The notes beneath the pieces were generated by a model, which saw only the letters and a list, made by a program, of their open reading frames with translations, had not been told where the DNA came from and did not search any database. This document shows, one piece after another, positions 11,765 through 22,640 of a stretch of 64,000 nucleotides of DNA (the stretch's first letter is position 1; the number at the start of each line of letters is the position of its first letter). Position numbers and translations under genes: made by a program. Source of the DNA: Blumeriella jaapii (taxonomy: Eukaryota > Ascomycota > Leotiomycetes > Helotiales > Drepanopezizaceae); NCBI GenBank assembly GCA_009599575.1, contig VWND01000010.1, positions 578,501-642,500 of the forward strand, written 5' to 3'.

Positions 11765-12130
11765 GTACAAACTGCTTTTAAAATTTCGCATAAACGTAAA
11801 AGATTTATCAGTTTCAAAACTTAAATAAGCCTTTTTGATCGTCGTAAAAATGTTGGCAAAAGTATATAAAACTTTTATTACGCTGTTTCGTTTGTTTGCA
11901 TTTTTTTAATACATACGATTAAGCATTTTAAGCTTTTTCCGCTGATTAAAATCGACGAATAACTGCTCGTTGAAATAAAAAATAACAGGCATATCGAATA
12001 GCTATTTTATTTTGTTTTTTCCTTAATCATACGCTTGCTTTAAATCGTAGTATTATAAAAATTTGCGATTAATAAAAACGTCGGTAAAGCCCAGGTTTGT
12101 AATCAAAAAAAAAAAAATTTATACGACGTC
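11765..12130 (-). pseudogene. C element: protease remnant
   Basis: Continuation of C beyond A1. Minus strand at about 12045-12112 reads LITNLGFTDVFINRKF, matching the gypsy protease pattern L-x-D-S-G-A-x-x-x-F-I-N with the catalytic Asp-Ser-Gly blurred. YYDLKQAYD and KNKIKQLF-MPVIF follow. The frame continues towards A1 and should resume at 5351. Confidence 0.7.
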
Positions 12131-12459
12131 GGTCAATCGTAAAAAAAAAAAAAAAATAAAAAAAAAATAAGCTCTCCCGGCTCGCTATTATAGCCGATAA
12201 ATATAATAAACTTATGCAACCGAATAAAACTTATTCCGAAACGTTAAAAAAGTTAATACGTTAAAAAAGTTTTAATCGCATCGAAAATATTAGCTTCGCT
12301 ATCGATATATACAAATGTTTTAATATATAATTTATTACGTGCTAATTTTATAAAAATTAAAAATTATCGCTTTTTTATTAAAAAGCGCTAATTAAATTTC
12401 AAATCTTTTTACAAATCGAATTTTTTATTATAGTAAAAGTTTTTGCTACGATTTAAAAG

Positions 12460-13290
12460 TTTTTTAATAAATCGTTTTGCTTTTCGTCGATAGCTATTTC
12501 GGCGATTTTGCGATTAAGCTTAGCGTCGGGGCAAACGTTTGCGAAATAACCGAGCTTGCCGCAATTATAACAAGCGCTAAAAAAACGCGTAGCTAAGCGG
12601 AAAAAACCGGAAATGGCAGAAATAGCAGTTATACGCTTGTAAAAATTTCTGTTAAAAAAAGAAAAAACTGTACGAGCAAAAAAGGCTAGGAAAATAAAAC
12701 GTTATAAAATCTTAAAAATACCGGAAATACGCCTAGAGTTTTAATTAGCAAAAGCTATAGCAAAAAAAAAAAATTTATGCGACGAGCAAAAGCTATTTTT
12801 TCAGCTCGGATATTACGTGATTTTTTATTCGCAACGGCCAAAAACTCGTTCAAAGCAGTATAATTATTATTTATTTTATATTTTTTTATTCGAAAGTCGT
12901 ATTTAAAAATGGAAATAATTTTTTCGCATATATTTTTAAATCAACGGTTTTTAGCAATTTTGCTAATAATTACGTAATAAATAAATAAAAAACGAAAATT
13001 ATTATAAATTTAACCGTTATTTATATAAAACTTATTATATTGCAATTTGGCAAACTAAACGCGATTATAATTAAAAAAGCGTTAATTAAAAATACGAAAA
13101 ACGTTTCGGGCCGATTAGGCTTGGTTATAAAACTCGAAATTTAAATATTTTAAAATAATAGTTTTTGCTTTTTTAATAATGCATTTAAAATATATTTTGG
13201 CTTAGTTTATGCTTTGTATAAAATTCTTTAAGTATTTTTTAATAAATAATTTTATATTTATTTTTTATATATTATATTTAATCTTTTTTT
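12460..13290 (-). pseudogene. C element: Gag remnant with zinc knuckle
   Basis: A clear nucleocapsid knuckle is encoded on the minus strand at 12531-12572: CYNCGKLGYFANVC, which is C-x2-C-x4-(H to Y)-x4-C, followed by PDAKLNRKIAEI. Upstream on that strand (to about 13290) is a damaged, lysine- and phenylalanine-rich frame with many TAA stops, which I take as the Gag body. No 5' LTR of C could be recognised, as no second copy is in the window. Confidence 0.75.
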
Positions 13291-13346
13291 AATAATCGCT
13301 AAAAACGTAACAAAAGTATTTGATTTTAAATAATTCGATTCGAAAA

Positions 13347-14131
13347 ATGACTAAATCGAAAACGGAAAAATAATATTCGAAAATTAATTAAAAATCTGCG
13401 GTAAAAGCGCGCGAAGCTCGAAATAAAAAGGAGGCGTCGCGGGCGATATTAGCAAAAAAGGCTGAAAAGCGAACGGCGATAATAGCTTAAGCGATTATTT
13501 GGGCGATCTGAAGCTGCTAGGCCGTAATAAATCTTTTAGCGTTGGCAAATATGCTGGGCAGTCGTAAAAGTATTCGTCGGTTTAAAAATACTGGGATATC
13601 AGCGTCGTACAATTCGATTTTAGATTCGATCGTAGAACGAAAGAATCCAGCAGATAAATCGGCTGTAAATAATTGTAGTTCGGTAAAAAAGTCGTAAAAT
13701 AAAAACTCGCTGCTAGAATCGTCGAAAAAGCTTGAAACGAATGGAAATTCGAAAGCGCCAGAAGCGAAAGCAGAAAATAAAAATGCTGACTCGAAGCCGA
13801 ATCGTACGAATTACGTTCGTTTTCGGATGCCGCATCGATTTATAAAAAAAACATAAGATATTGTAATATTAAAAAAAAGCGATTCGAATTGCAAAAGTGT
13901 CGTGCATAGCTAAATAGTCGGTAGGAACCCTTACCGGAGGCTGAGACGGATGAATTGTATGCAGTAAAATGTTATTTGTATTATTCTAAGTCTGACTGGC
14001 GAGTTTTCCGCAAAAGACGGAAGGTTCGGGCTCGCTTAATTAATCGCTCGGAAAAACTAGTTTCCGAAAAGGCTCGTTATTACGTAATTACGAGCTTTTC
14101 CGAGCTTTAGGAATATTTAATTATTAAAAGC
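13347..14131 (+). pseudogene. H (left part): unidentified degenerate ORF
   Basis: From an ATG at 13347 a plus-strand frame runs to about 13853 with a handful of stops. It includes MLGSRKSIRRFKNTG near 13540 and a Ser/Lys/Asn-rich stretch. From about 13830 a different frame is open to 14131 and includes EPLPEAETDELYAVKCYLYY and SDWRVFRKRRKV, with a single TAG near 14110. This segment keeps Trp, Cys, CA and TG far better than its neighbours. F is inserted after 14131 (duplication AAAGC). I do not recognise the protein; it could be a former single-copy host gene or the edge of another element. Confidence 0.35.
14127..14131. repeat. Target-site duplication of F (AAAGC)
   Basis: AAAGC at 14127-14131 and again at 20405-20409 directly flanks the two F LTRs, proving F is one insertion. 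Confidence 0.93.
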
Positions 14132-14349
14132 TGTCAGGGTGCATCAGAAGGCAGACCAGGGAGCAAGGCATTCATTTGGTTGATGTACTGAATCTTAAGG
14201 ATTTAAAAAGATACAAAGGGTCCGTTTGGTTATATCCTTGGATCTATCTGGGTCGTGCCTGCTCGGGCCACTGACCGAAAGCCGAAGGCCGAAGGCCGTT
14301 CGGCAAGGTCTCGGCCAAAAGCCGAGAATTTGAACCGTACCTTCTGATA
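14132..14349 (-). repeat. 3' LTR of F
   Basis: 218 bp; plus strand reads TGTCAGGGTGCATCAG to ACCTTCTGATA. The right two-thirds contain a GC-rich, self-complementary block around 14278-14330 with repeated GGCCGAA and GTTCGGC units that could form a hairpin. The outer (left) end is almost unmutated compared with its mate 20187-20404. Confidence 0.93.
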
Positions 14350-14416
14350 CTTTCCTTTTTTTCGACTAAGCTTTCTGTTCTTTTTTTCTTTGCTTTTATT
14401 ACTTATTAATTTAATA

Positions 14417-14725
14417 TCGAAATTATTTTTAATCGGAATAATCGGTTTTTTGCTAATATTAATTGAATTTTAAAAGCAATACTTTCCGGGTTCGACGTCG
14501 AAATTATTTTCAGTCAGGAATAATCGGTTTTTTGCTAATATTAATTAAATTTGAAAGCAATGCTTCCCGGGTTCGACGTCGAAATTACTTTTAATCAAAA
14601 ATAATCGGTCTTTTGCTAATATTAATTAAATTTAAAAGCAATGCTTTTCGGGTTTAACGTCGAAATTATTTTTAATCAAAAATAATCGGTTTTTTTTGCC
14701 AATATAAATTAAATTTAAATTTTTA
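14417..14725 (-). repeat. 81-bp tandem repeat, about 3.8 copies, in F 3' region
   Basis: The marker TCGAAATTA (TCGAAATT in all) recurs at 14417, 14498, 14579 and 14660, an exact 81-bp spacing. Each unit includes AATCGGTTTTTTGCTAATAT, AAAGCAAT and CGGGTTCGACG. Units differ mainly by C to T and G to A changes. The array lies between the integrase end and the 3' LTR of F. The rest of 14350-15050 is T-rich sequence in which I see no gene. Confidence 0.9.
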
Positions 14726-15049
14726 CGTATAATCAACTGGTTTTAAAATAAATAAATAATAAAAATAAATTTATTAAATGCAAATACTAACGATTTTTTT
14801 TTTTTTATAAGCCGGATTTGAAAAAGTTATTTTTGAAAAATTAAACAATTAATTCTGAAAAATGTTTCAGGTTTTTTGCTTTTTGCTAAAAATCGTAATT
14901 TAAAAACCAGCCTTTTTATTTTACTAAAAAATGCAATTTTTTCCAGCGATTTTTAAATGCGAAATCTAAGATTTGGTCAACTTTTTATTTTTTTTTTTTT
15001 TTAATTTCCGAAATCGTTTTTTTTTTTATCAGCTCGGAATTTAATATTG

Positions 15050-16420
15050 TTTTTTTTTTTTTTTTTTTTTTCGATTTTTATTGCTTCGCGGTAAAAGCTT
15101 AATAAGCTAACGTAAAAAACGTCGTAAAGTTTTCAAGTTTTTAAAAATCGGAGTTTATATGTTTAAAAACCGATTTTGTCCAAGATTAAAAAAAGGCCAA
15201 ATCTTTTTGCGTCCAGCTTTTTGTAAAGTTTTTTTGTTTTCAGATTTTTTATATTTAAATAAATCTTTTTTTTAATCGTAAAATGTTTTAAAATATGTTT
15301 TTTTTATTATAATACTTCGCTTAAATATTTTATGCGTAAAAAATAGTTTTTTTTAAAATTTAATAAATATTTTTTTAATTTTTGCGCTAATTGCTAAGCG
15401 GATTTTAATTCGTAGTTTAATAATTTTTTTAGTCCGAACGGCTTCGCTTTAATACCGTTTGCTTCGAATAATAATATTTTAATAAAAAACGAAATTGCGT
15501 TATTAATAGCAAATTCTGCTATCGAAAGCAAATCTGGCCAATTGTTTTAATTGAAATCTACGTAAAAACGCAAATATGTTTTTTAGTACTGCGTTTATTT
15601 TTTCGGTTTGTCCGTCGGTTTATAAATGAAAAATTATAAATAATTTTCGTTTGATACGAAGCATAGCGGTAAATATATTTCAGAAATTTAAAATAAATAA
15701 TAATTTACGATCGGAAATAATATCGTCGGGCATTTCGTATTTAAAAAATATTATTTTGCAAAAAATATAAACGAATTATAAAATTGTTATATTTTTGCAA
15801 ACCGCGATAAAATAAGATTGTTTAATTAATCGGCAAACGATTATTAAAATCGCGTCGTAAACGGATAATTTACCGGTTTTGCTATAAGCGAAATCTCTTT
15901 TGCTAAAAGCGTTTGATAAATTTGTAATTAAATCAAATAAAATGCTATTTTATAATCGCGTTAAAACGAATAATAAGCATAATTTTTTATTTATTTTTAA
16001 TTTAAAAGATTTGGTTTTTTTTTTTGCAAGCGATATAAAAAAAAATATAATTTTCGATATTTACGGTTATTTCCGGCCAATAAAACAAGCGTTTTAAAAA
16101 TAACGTAGTTTTATCGCGTCCGAAATAATCTGCCGTCGGATTATCGTAAAATTCTTTTAAAAATCGCTTTTTAAAAATGAAATCTGATAAAATATAAAAC
16201 CTTAAGCTTTTATATATCCATATACTATCGATTAATAAAAAATCGGTGCCGAAAAAGTTTTCGTAAAAGCGTTGCGTATATTTAATATCGGAAGTAATAC
16301 TTTTTAAAAAAGTTTCTGATGTTTTTAAGTTTATTTCGTATTCGTTGTTTTTTGTAATTAAAAAATTGTTTTTTTCGTATTTAATTTTATTATATTTTTT
16401 CCAGCTTTAACTTCGCGCTT
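15050..16420 (-). pseudogene. F integrase remnant
   Basis: Minus strand, right to left: a zinc-binding segment near 16050-16130 (DKTTLFLKRLFYWPEIT, then YIACKKK for C-x2-C), the TDGQTE-like block degraded near 15590-15630, AEFAINNAISF near 15500, FEANGIKAKPFGLKKLLNYELKSA at about 15400-15470, a KLDAKRFGLFLILDKIG block at about 15165-15225 (the GPF/Y motif region) and KLYDVFYVSLLSFYREA at about 15090-15140 (consensus LHDVFHVSLL). This ending is typical of gypsy integrases; a chromodomain was not seen. Stops are TAA or TAG. Confidence 0.85.
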
Positions 16421-18500
16421 TCGATTTTTTTTCTGATTAGTTTCTTAATCGTAATGCAAATCAAATGCAAAACGTTCTTTTATTTTTTTTAGCAATAATA
16501 ATTTATTTAAATCTTCGGTCGTAATCGAATATAACAAAAGTTTGACAGGTACAAAGGATTTTTAAGCGTAATCCGGCTTTTTTTAAAAAAACGTTAGCCG
16601 GGTTTTTCGAATCCGTTTTGTAAGTTATTTCGAAATCGATCGTAAAAAGCGTTATAGTTTATTTAGTTTGTCGTCGGATTAAAATGCGAATAGTTATAAA
16701 ATATTTTAAATTGTTATAATCAGAAATAATAATAATTTTATAACGTGCGCTTTTTAAGTAATATCGCTAATATTTAACCGATTTTATAATCGCTAAAAGT
16801 TTTTGGTCGAACGTCGTATAATTGATTTTTGCAAATATAAATTTTCGAAAATAAAACGCGATTAAATAAAAATAAATATCGTTTTGTCGTTAAAATATAA
16901 TTTTTGCGAATACGATAATAAATGCGTCGCATTCGAGCCAGACTTTTAAATTTAAATCGAAATATATCAGCAAAAAGGCTTTGTTAAAAGCTTTTTGCAA
17001 TTCGTAAAAAAACTTAATAGCCTCGTTATTTTAAGCGAAAAAAGCTTTGCTTTTTAATAATTTAATTATTTCGGTAGCGATTAAATTATAATAATAAATA
17101 AACTTTCGGTAAAAATTGCAAAATCCGAAAAAAAATAATGTTTTTTTGGCTGTAATAAAAATTAGCTATTAATTAATCGTATCCACTTTTTTTTTATTTA
17201 TATTTACGCCGGAGAAAAACATCACAAAACCGAGAAATTTTATTTTAATCGTATTAAATTCGCATTTTTCCAGCTTATAATACAATTTAGCGTTGAAAAA
17301 AGCGTTTAAAACAGTTTTAACGTATTCGGCGTAAATATATTCGTTATCGAAATAAATTAATATATTATTTAAATAAATTACGACGAATATATTTACGAAA
17401 TTTTTAAGAATTTTATTAATATAAGCTTGGAAAATCGCTAAAGCGTTGTATAAATCGAAAAGCATAATTAAATATTTAAAAAAGCTAAATCGAATACGAA
17501 AAGCGGTTTTTCATTTATATCTTTTTGCTATGCGAATCAAATTAAAATTTTATTGCAAATCGAGTTTAATAAAAATTTTGGCTTTGCTTAAGCGATTAAA
17601 GATTTCGGAAACCAAAAGAATTAAATATCGGTTTGAAATTATAACGGCGTTTAATCCGCGATAATTTACGCAAAGTTTTAATACGCCATTTTTTTTAATC
17701 GTGTAAAATAATAGCGCGGCGATTTTAAATTTTAATAATCGAATAAATTTTTGATTTTGTATTTATATCAAATAGTTTTTTAATATTTTCAGTTTTTTTT
17801 CAAAAAGATTATACAACGGGCCGTGTAAAAGTTTGATATCGGATCGAAAGTAAATTTCGTAATTAAAGTCGGAACGTTCGAATAAAAAAACTTAGGATTT
17901 TAATTTGCTAAAAACCGTGTTTTTTGAATTCGAAATATTTTTTTAATAATCGGATTTTCTTTTTGTTATTTAAAATCAAATTAAATAGCTTTTTTATAAA
18001 TTTGTAAAAATCCCGGAATTTAACTTAATAAGCAAAAGTTTCGCTGATAAAATAATCTGTCGATTTCGCGGCGTCGTTTATCAAAAGCATATATTCGTCC
18101 GTTATTATAATATTATATAAAATGTTTTAATCGGAAAAGTGATCCGGTTTTAAGCTGAATTTTCCCGATTTCCAGTCGACGATCGAATTGTATTATTCGA
18201 GCCAAAATCGTTCGAAAATAAAATTCGCGAAATGCATATCATTTTTTTTAAAATTTTGCAAGCCGAACGACTTTATTACGTAATAATTTGCGAATATTTA
18301 AATTATACTATTATCGCAAGCCGGTGCAAATTCTCGGCCTTAAGCGTTTTTAACTAAAAAGCAAAAATTAATTCTGATGTTAAAATAAATAAACGGTAAA
18401 ATTGCGTTGTTAATAAAATTCTTGGTAGCGCTATAATTTATAATAGCGTCGAATTTCTTAAGGTTTTTCGTTTTCGTTTTTAATAATTATCGATATAAAA
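16421..18500 (-). pseudogene. F protease, reverse transcriptase and RNase H remnant
   Basis: Protease trace DAIINYSATKNFINNAI on the minus strand near 18405-18455 (D-S-G-A-T changed). The best RT piece is the open segment 17169-17465: FDLYNALAIFQAYINKIL, then IYLNNILIYFDNE (YLDD to YLNN) and KCEFNTIKIKFLGFV, the canonical palm and connection blocks. RNase H follows at about 16680-17000, degraded. The domain order and spacing match a standard gypsy pol. Confidence 0.85.
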
Positions 18501-18696
18501 TATAAATTAAAATTAATAATTATATTAAGCAAATCGTTTAAATATAAAAATGTAATAATAAATATCGTTAATAGCAATTTGTCGTTAGTTTCGGCCTCGT
18601 TTAAGCTGTTTAAAAAAGTTTGCATAACGAAGTTTTTGCTTAAGGTTTCCGTTGCTTTTTAACGGCGGATAAGGTTTTCGTTTTTTTAAATATTTT

Positions 18697-20186
18697 TTAT
18701 ATTATATGCCCGATGCTTTCGCAATTAAAACAAGCGTTAGCATTCCGAAATCTTTTTTTTTTTTTTTTATTTATTTCGGAGTATCGAAAACGCTTTTTAG
18801 CGTTATCGAAGCCGGTGGTTAATAATAAACGAGATTTTAAAATGGTCGAAGTGTTTTTAATAAAAGCGCTGCTATTGCTTTTTAAATTGCTTTTGTTTCC
18901 GAAATCGAAATAAACTTTTTTTTCCGAAAACAAACTTGTTTCGCTTCGAATATATTTTTTTAGCTTTTAAAACGCAATTTTTTATTTACGCGTAAATAAT
19001 TAGCAAAAAGCCTCGAATCAAATCGTAAATATTTTTGAAAATCGGGCGTATTAATTTTATTCGGTATCGTAATAAAACAGCCTGTTTTTTCGTAGCGTCA
19101 AAAAGTTTTTTGTAAAACGGTTTCGAAATAATTAATAAAATCGGTTATAAACTAAATCGCGAATATTTAGCATCGTTTCATTTTTTTATTAGTTTTCGAC
19201 CGAGTTTTTAATCCGAACGTATTTTTAATAAAGCCAAGCTTTTAGAAAAACCTAAATTATAAATTTGTCGATTTCTGAAAAGTTTTTGCAATAAATTCGG
19301 ATATATACAATTTCGTTTTTTAATTAAATCGAATAAATAATTTTTCGCGGTTAAAGCTTATAAATCCGATCGGAAAATACTTTTTTTAGCGAAGTAATTT
19401 TTTATTTTTAACAGCCAATATTTAATATCGTTTTTGAAAAAAGTAAAAATTAATAATAGTTTCGATTTAAAAAAATCTTTAAATCGTTATAATATATAAT
19501 TAGTAAAAAAAAAATTGGCGAGTTCGGCTTTTTAAAATAATCGGTTCGCTTTTTAAATTTTATAAAAATTAAAAGCGAAATGGAAATAATAGTAATATTA
19601 TAAAAGCTTAGTTATTAAATAACGAATTTCTAAAAAAAAGCAGATTGCGATAAAAATCAAAAACAATTTGGTTAATTCCGAAAAATGCAAAAGCTTTAGC
19701 AAAAAATCGTTGCAGCTTTATTTATTAAGCTTTTATAACTGCGAATCTAGCTTTTATAATTTTATTTTTTTTCGCGTTCTGCTTTTAATTAAATTTTAAT
19801 ACGTAAAAAGATTTCGGAACGAAAAAAAAAAAAGTTGCGTAATTGTTCGTTAGCGGCAAAAAATTGCGAAATAAATTAAAACGGAAAAAAAAAAAAAAAG
19901 TCGGAAAATAAAAAGCTATCGTCGGTTTGATTTTCGTAATTATCGTTTACTTCGATCGTTATATTATTTGACGTCCGAATGCTTAGCAAAACAGTATTAA
20001 TAAAATTGAAATTTTGGCTTAAAAAGTATTTTTTTTTTCAAAACTTATTGAATTCCTTTTTTTTCGTTGCGAATTAATCGTAAGGCCGATCGGTTTTCTA
20101 TTAAAATCTGAAGTTTAAAATATACGGGATTAAATAAATAATAAAAAAGAATATTTGCCGGCCGGTCCTAAAAAAAAGATTCAGAA
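18697..20186 (-). pseudogene. F Gag remnant with zinc knuckle
   Basis: The open minus-strand segment 18697-18933 ends with NACFNCESIGH: first Cys codon at 18730-18732, second at 18721-18723 and His at 18706-18708 (C-x2-C-x4-H). The final Cys is no longer visible. The upstream part to about 20040 is a damaged, asparagine- and lysine-rich frame. The 5' leader next to the LTR (about 20040-20186) holds no gene. Confidence 0.75.
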
Positions 20187-20404
20187 TATCAGGATGCATT
20201 AAAAAGCAAACCAGAAAGCAAAGCATTTATTTAATTAATATACTAAATCTTAAGAATTTAAAAAAATACAAAAGGTCCGTTTAGTTATATTTTTGAATCC
20301 ATCTGAATCGTGCCTGCTCGGGCCACTAACCGAAAGCCGAAGGCCGAAGGCCGTTCGGCAAGGTCTCGGCCAAAGGCCGAGAACTTGGACCGTGCCCTCT
20401 GACA
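20187..20404 (-). repeat. 5' LTR of F
   Basis: 218 bp, plus strand TATCAGGATGC to GCCCTCTGACA. The inner (left) end is heavily converted, the outer (right) end intact. The same GC-rich hairpin-prone block lies at about 20333-20385. Confidence 0.93.
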
Positions 20405-22050
20405 AAAGCGTATAAGAAAAATAAATCTGAAACAAAAAAAATAAAAAAAAATAAAAAAATATAAATATAGCGTAATATATTTTTTAGCTGATTGCTAATC
20501 CGGTGATTAGCTATTTTTAAAACGCGGAAAAATTCTTTTGTCGTCCGAATGCGGCCGTAACGCGATATTGCAATATTTATATGGCTTGTTTATATTTTTT
20601 GTCGTTGCGGAGCGTAAATAAGGTTAATTCAGTTTAAATAAGCGTTTCGTCGCTTTTAAAAACTTTAATTTTTTTATTTTTTTATTAGTTTTTTAATGGA
20701 TTTAGATTTTATTATTTTAATTAGAAATATCGATATAGCTTTTTTTATATTTAAAAAAGGTCGTTCGCGTGGCTTTACGCGATTAATTGGCTCAGTTTTT
20801 CGGATTTTTAGTTTTCGGCGTTTGCGTAATCGAAGTTTTGCGAAGTTTATTTTGCGCAATCAGTCGGCTTTTTCGGCTAATTCGTTTTTTTTCGACTTTT
20901 TCGAAAAAAGCGACTTTTTCGATATTTCGTTTTTGAACGGTTTTTTCGGAGATTTATATTTGCCTGGCCTCGAAAATGCCGATATAGCGCCTAAAAATAG
21001 GGGAAACGCTGCTGGCGGTGAAAAAGCTATTGGCGATAATTTCGGTCCTGGTAGCATTTCCGAAAAGGAAGGGCAAAATACTGGCGCTTTTGGAAAAAAA
21101 GCGGCCGAAGGTTATTAAAGCGAAAAAACTGAAAGTAGAAATAACGACGATAATCGTTTTTTAAAACGCGTTCGCATTAAAGCCAGAAAGCCTGCTATTT
21201 TTAGACTTTTTAATTTTACTTTTTATATAATTTATATTGCTCGCAAAATAATTAAAAACTTAAATTACGATTGCTTATCGAATTTAGCTAAAATTCGTTG
21301 CTATCGGTATTACGCAATTAATACGTCGTGTATTTCGGCCGACGCGAACGTTTTAGCTGCGTGGTTTTCCGTTTTTAAAATTCGAATTAATAAGATTATT
21401 AAAACGGTCAGTTTTATCGAAAAACTTTATCGTTTTTGCTAATCGATTTTTAAAATATAACGGTTATTTTTTATTTTACGATTAAAACGGTTTTAAAAAT
21501 GCAAAAAAATAAGCTTTTAAATCGATCGTAATTTAAAAGCAAAACTAATAAACACAAAGCGTATTATTAACGCGAAGCTCGCCGCGGTTCGTAAAGTTTT
21601 TCAGATTTTTGTTTTTCGAATGGAAATTTTTATTTTTGCTTTACGTACTGGCGAAATAAGGCCTGGCCACGATTTATTAAAAAATGCTTTCGTTTTTAAA
21701 AGTTTAAAAAGGAATTTCGCGGCGATTTTTTTATTAAACGTTTTAGGTTTTCAGCCTGATAAAGCTTCGCAAAAGAAAGAAAATGTTTCGGTTGTATAGC
21801 CGGCGGCAGCTGTTTTTAAAAGGTTTATCGAAGGATTTATTTTAGGCCTGACTGTTGCGAAGCGTCGGGCGCGGATTATTATTTTGGCGGGTTATATATT
21901 TTAATTTTTTGTAAAATTAAGCGGTTTGGTTTTGGATTTTTAAGTTTGCGAAAAATTCGGATTTTTTTTATTTAGAAAATAATTTTTGCTATATTTTAAG
22001 TTTTAATAAAAATCTGTTTAAATAAATATACGTTTGCAAAATATAAACTT
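20405..22050 (+). pseudogene. H (right part): unidentified coding-like region
   Basis: Contains an uninterrupted plus-strand ORF of 140 codons, 20696-21118, starting with ATG. The second half is Gly/Ala/Glu-rich (ENADIAPKNRGNAAGGEKA, then GPGSISEKEGQNTGAFG). The frame stays largely open past the stop (SEKTESRNNDDNRFLKRVRI). Farther on, 21560-21900 holds another coding-like stretch (ALRTGEIRPGHDLLKNAFVF). No domain is recognised; the composition suggests a low-complexity linker or a Gag-like N-terminus. It is the continuation of 13347-14131 once F is removed. The region 20410-20690 shows nothing definite. The boundary with G near 22050 is uncertain. Confidence 0.3.
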
Positions 22051-22059
22051 TTTAATTCG

Positions 22060-22640
22060 ATTGGTCGAGCTTTTCGATAAAACTTCGAAAATCTCGTAAA
22101 TTAAAAAGTTTAACGAAATTTTCGTACTTTTATCGGATTAAATTTTTAATAAAACCGTTTGCGTATATTTTATTTGTTAGAAAAAATATGATTTTAAATT
22201 TTTTATTTTAGTATTTTTAGCGAATTTATATATTGCTTATATCGACGTAGCGAAGCTTCGTAAAATTTTTTTTTTTGTTTTTTACGATTAATTTAATCGT
22301 TTATTAATTATCGCAATATACGTATTATTTAAAAATAATATCGAATCGAAGCTTTTTGAAAAAACGTTGAAATATTATTATTTTTTTTACGGTCGTTATA
22401 TAAGCAAATAGTTCCGCTTTAATAAAAAAAATGGTAATTATATTTTGTCGTATAACTTTTTATAAAATAGCATTTCGAAAAAAAAAAAAATATATTTTTA
22501 AAAAAATTTCCGAGTTTTTAAATCGTCGGCGAAAAAAGCGTCGGTGGAAATTATTAATTGGTTTTTCCGCTTTTTCCGATTATAAACGATTTTTAGAAAT
22601 TTCGTTTTATAAAAATATCGAAGCGTTTAATTGATTGCTT
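22060..22640 (-). pseudogene. G Copia RNase H remnant
   Basis: Minus strand, after the RT: AELFAYITTVKKIIIFQRFF, CDNQ-TIKLIVKN, TKLRYVDISNIYIR-KY and YANGFIKNLIR-KYENFVKL. The last blocks correspond to the Copia signature TKLRHVDIxxxxIR...ADGLTKxLxxxKxxxF. His to Tyr and Asp to Asn are RIP changes. The polyprotein end is near 22060. Confidence 0.85.

Larger units (their letters stand above)
14132..20404 (-). mobile_element. F: complete Ty3/Gypsy element, RIP-decayed
   Basis: 6273-bp element with two 218-bp LTRs and a 5-bp duplication AAAGC. Coding order on the minus strand is Gag with knuckle (about 18700-20186), protease, reverse transcriptase, RNase H, and integrase with a GPF/Y-type end (down to about 15060), then a 3' non-coding region with an 81-bp tandem repeat. 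It interrupts the unidentified locus H. Only one copy is in the window, yet it is heavily RIP-mutated, so further copies must exist or have existed elsewhere. Confidence 0.93.

Noticed and set aside
14417..14725. 81-bp repeats as a CRISPR array
   Set aside because: No alternating short repeat and unique spacer; units are uniform tandem copies in a fungal retroelement.
15900..16097. Plus-strand ORF inside F (also 17446-17664 and 18713-18913)
   Set aside because: Antisense to F integrase, RT and Gag knuckle; no independent motif.
20250..20435. Minus-strand ORF over the F 5' LTR
   Set aside because: Lies entirely in the LTR and its edge; chance ORF in the GC-rich block.
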